Positions 62,683-64,000 of a stretch of 64,000 nt of DNA are shown piece after piece (position 1 is the stretch's first letter; each line of letters begins with the position of its first letter). Position numbers and translations under genes: made by a program. Source of the stretch: Sphingomonas sp. 35-24ZXX (lineage in GTDB: Bacteria; Pseudomonadota; Alphaproteobacteria; Sphingomonadales; Sphingomonadaceae); contig NZ_JROG01000001.1 in the NCBI RefSeq assembly GCF_000786215.1, positions 372,001-436,000 of the forward strand, given 5' to 3'. The notes beneath the pieces were generated by a model. That model saw only the letters and a list, made by a program, of their open reading frames with translations, was not told where the DNA came from and ran no database searches.

Positions 62683-62910
62683 GTGCAGGAACTAGCTCGT
62701 TTCAAAAGTTCAGATGGAAAATATGAGATTGAGCTTCAGCGCCGAGAGGACGGGTTTTACCAGTGGGTCGAGTGGACGTGGTGGGCTGGAGATGAATACG
62801 TCGATGATTACATGACCCCGACCTATTTTTCCGGGATCTACGAAACGGCAAAAGCGGCTGAAAGCGATATTCGTCGTACACCATGGCTACGTGAAGACAA
62901 TTTAGACTGA
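62683..62910 (+). CDS. Small hypothetical protein, Trp/acidic-rich
   Basis: The protein has 75 residues (MQELARFKSSDGKYEIELQR start, then GFYQWVEWTWWAGDEYVDDYM). It is rich in Trp, Tyr and acidic residues and soluble. A GTG at 62683 with GGAG eight bases upstream is preferred over GTG 62668. Composition is less GC-rich than its neighbours. The family is not recognised. The gap before it (62574-62682) shows nothing identifiable. Confidence 0.5.
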   Translation: MQELARFKSSDGKYEIELQRREDGFYQWVEWTWWAGDEYVDDYMTPTYFSGIYETAKAAESDIRRTPWLREDNLD

Positions 62911-62989
62911 AATGTTGCCAGTTAATCGGCAATTTCGGGTGCTCGTGCCGAGCCCCTTGCGCGCTTCTCTCTTTGTAGACGCCACCCCT

Positions 62990-63087
62990 CCGCTCAGCCT
63001 GAGCGTGTCGAAGGCCCCGCTATTCGGCTGGCGTGGGCGCGGGTCCTTCGACTTCGCGGGCTGCGCCCGCGGCTCAGGATGAGCGGG
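62990..63087. repeat. Sphingomonad REP-like repeat, copy C
   Basis: The unit begins CCGCTCAGCCTGAGCGTGTC and ends GGCTCAGGATGAGCGGG, nearly the same as copy A over about 98 bp, with small differences near its middle. It lies between two short unknown genes of opposite direction. Confidence 0.85.
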
Positions 63088-63107
63088 GATTGTTAGGGTT
63101 GGCATCG

Positions 63108-63383
63108 CTAGCGCTGGCGCGTTTCAAGCCACATTCGTGTGAAGAATATCGCGCCATAGATCACCAAAGCCGAAGCCAGAGGGATGGGCGTAATGAAAAT
63201 ATAGTCCAGCGCACTGGTGGATCGCAGGTTTTCTGGGTGCTGCGCCTGCCACCAATTGACGTAAAGAATGGCACCGAGCGGCACAAGCAACAGCGAGAGC
63301 CAGCCTATGGGTCGGGTTCCGAAAATGAGCCCAAATAGAGTTCCAGCCAGAGCGCCGTATATCATCAAAGCTGTGCCGTTCAT
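63108..63383 (-). CDS. Small three-helix membrane protein
   Basis: The protein has 91 residues (MNGTALMIYGALAGTLFGLI start) with three hydrophobic helices, about 5-22, 28-44 and 62-82, and short charged loops. No family is recognised and no operon partner exists. The start is a clean ATG at 63383, just after a REP-free stretch. Likely an inner-membrane protein. Confidence 0.6.
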   Translation of the reverse strand: MNGTALMIYGALAGTLFGLIFGTRPIGWLSLLLVPLGAILYVNWWQAQHPENLRSTSALDYIFITPIPLASALVIYGAIFFTRMWLETRQR

Positions 63384-63474
63384 TTGCGTATTCTAGTCTG
63401 GTATACGTTGGATGCAACGGCGCTTATGGCAAGAGATCAACATCTGTAACACTTGGTTGAACCCACCACCCCCT

Positions 63475-63573
63475 CCGCTCAGCCTGAGCCAGTCGAAGGC
63501 CCCGCGCATCGGCTGGCGTGGGCGCGGGTCTTTCGACTTCGCGGGCTATGCCTGCGGCTCAGGATGAGCGGGG
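63475..63573. repeat. Sphingomonad REP-like repeat, copy D
   Basis: The same unit as copies A and C, starting CCGCTCAGCCTGAGCCAGTC and closing GGCTCAGGATGAGCGGG, with several internal differences. It lies 102 bp after the small membrane gene's start, within the gap before the export lipoprotein gene. Confidence 0.85.
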
Positions 63574-63769
63574 GTGGTTAGGGGCTAGCTCAGCACCGGG
63601 GCCCGGGCCTGCTCCGCCAACCCCACCCCGAATGTAAAAACGCCTTCACCATCAAACACTAACGCTATGTTCACCCTTTTTCGTCATAGCTGAGCCCAAT
63701 CTGCGTGAACCCGGCCTTTCGTCCACGCGACGGAAAGGGGATTCGCGGGGCGATGAAAAAGGTGCTGAC
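63574..63769 (+). other. Leader/promoter region of polysaccharide export gene
   Basis: This is the remaining 196 bp of the 386-bp gene-free stretch after the REP-like copy. It holds an imperfect hairpin, CCTTTCGTC...GACGGAAAGG, near 63712-63737, and an AAGG ribosome site before ATG 63770. No confident -35/-10 pair was found. It probably contains the promoter and 5' leader of the export operon. Confidence 0.4.
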
Positions 63770-64000
63770 ATGGGATTGTTCCGTCTGTTGAAAATGGGAA
63801 TCGCGGCTCTGGTGGCCACTGCCTTGCTGGCGGGTTGCGCTTCCACCGCGAGCGGACCGCAGCTTCCGGCTGCATCGTTCGTCTCGCTCTCCGACGGCCC
63901 GGGCGATGACTATATCATCGGTCCGCTCGACGAATTGACCGTGTTTGTCTGGCGCAATCCCGAACTTGGCGCGAAGGTCCAGGTGCGTCCCGATGGCCGC
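63770..64000 (+). CDS. Polysaccharide export outer-membrane lipoprotein (Wza/XrtA-type), 3' end outside window
   Basis: The first 77 codons run off the window. A lipoprotein signal (LVATALLAGC, Cys23) is followed by DDYIIGPLDELTVFVWRNPE and LGAKVQVRPDGR, the start of a Poly_export (PF02563) domain. The wording of this stretch is that of export proteins in exosortase XrtA/PEP-CTERM polysaccharide loci (normally PGD where this has PLD). Such proteins form the outer-membrane channel for exopolysaccharide. More genes of that locus probably follow to the right. Confidence 0.85.
   Translation, partial: MGLFRLLKMGIAALVATALLAGCASTASGPQLPAASFVSLSDGPGDDYIIGPLDELTVFVWRNPELGAKVQVRPDGR

Noticed and set aside
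57102-63573. Spaced similar repeats considered as a CRISPR array
   Set aside because: The units are about 98 bp, separated by kilobases of genes, and internally palindromic; there are no regular spacers or cas genes.

Overview
The window looks like chromosomal DNA of a sphingomonad (Alphaproteobacteria, Sphingomonadales). The reasons are the high G+C coding bias, two large TonB-dependent receptors, a plant-type glutamate-cysteine ligase, TamA/TamB, Bpt aminoacyl-transferase, palindromic REP-like repeats between genes, and the start of an exopolysaccharide export locus at the right edge. A bchE-bchJ pair for bacteriochlorophyll synthesis suggests an aerobic anoxygenic phototroph or a relative of one. 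Gene identities come from reading protein motifs; no database search was run.

Layout. 1-3.8 kb: a leftward arginine-succinyltransferase block (M20 hydrolase, astA, astB). 4-6 kb: malate synthase G. 6.2-8.8 kb: a class II-like PHA synthase followed by a PHA depolymerase. 8.9-20 kb: housekeeping genes (phhB, ccmAB, extensin-like protein, gshA, rsmE), a TonB receptor and a TPR-CHAT protein. 20.0-20.6 kb: a candidate small RNA with two C-rich hairpin loops, then a small exported protein with a clear terminator. 20.8-35 kb: amidohydrolase/dehydrogenase pair, threonine dehydratase, bpt, tamA-tamB, a hydrolase-kynureninase pair, and a tandem universal stress protein. 35.5-43.4 kb: TonB receptor plus exported phosphatase, then the tesA / ABC ATPase / permease group. 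43.2-45.6 kb: bchE-bchJ. 45.65-49.1 kb: an AT-rich island with a D12-class adenine methylase and a ParB-domain gene that an IS630-type element has split. 49.3-52.1 kb: phasin and class I PHA synthase. 52.3-56.5 kb: aminotransferase, a degenerate response regulator, and a GST / HCCA-isomerase / crotonase operon. 56.5-63.6 kb: M20D amidohydrolase, reductase-like SDR, ArsM, a flavoprotein, small unknown genes and four REP-like repeats. 63.8 kb to the end: the 5' part of a polysaccharide export lipoprotein.

How the parts fit. Carbon storage is the strongest theme. There are two PHA synthases of different classes, one depolymerase, and a phasin whose promoter is overlapped by a duplicated palindromic operator. 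The bch pair is preceded by an FNR-like site, which would fit low-oxygen control of the oxygen-independent cyclase. The most unusual items are the anti-Shine-Dalgarno-type sRNA with an EcfG-like promoter, and the ParB/methylase module. For the latter, removing the IS and one TA copy restores a single 475-codon reading frame translationally coupled to the methylase. No tRNA, rRNA, CRISPR array or integrase was seen.
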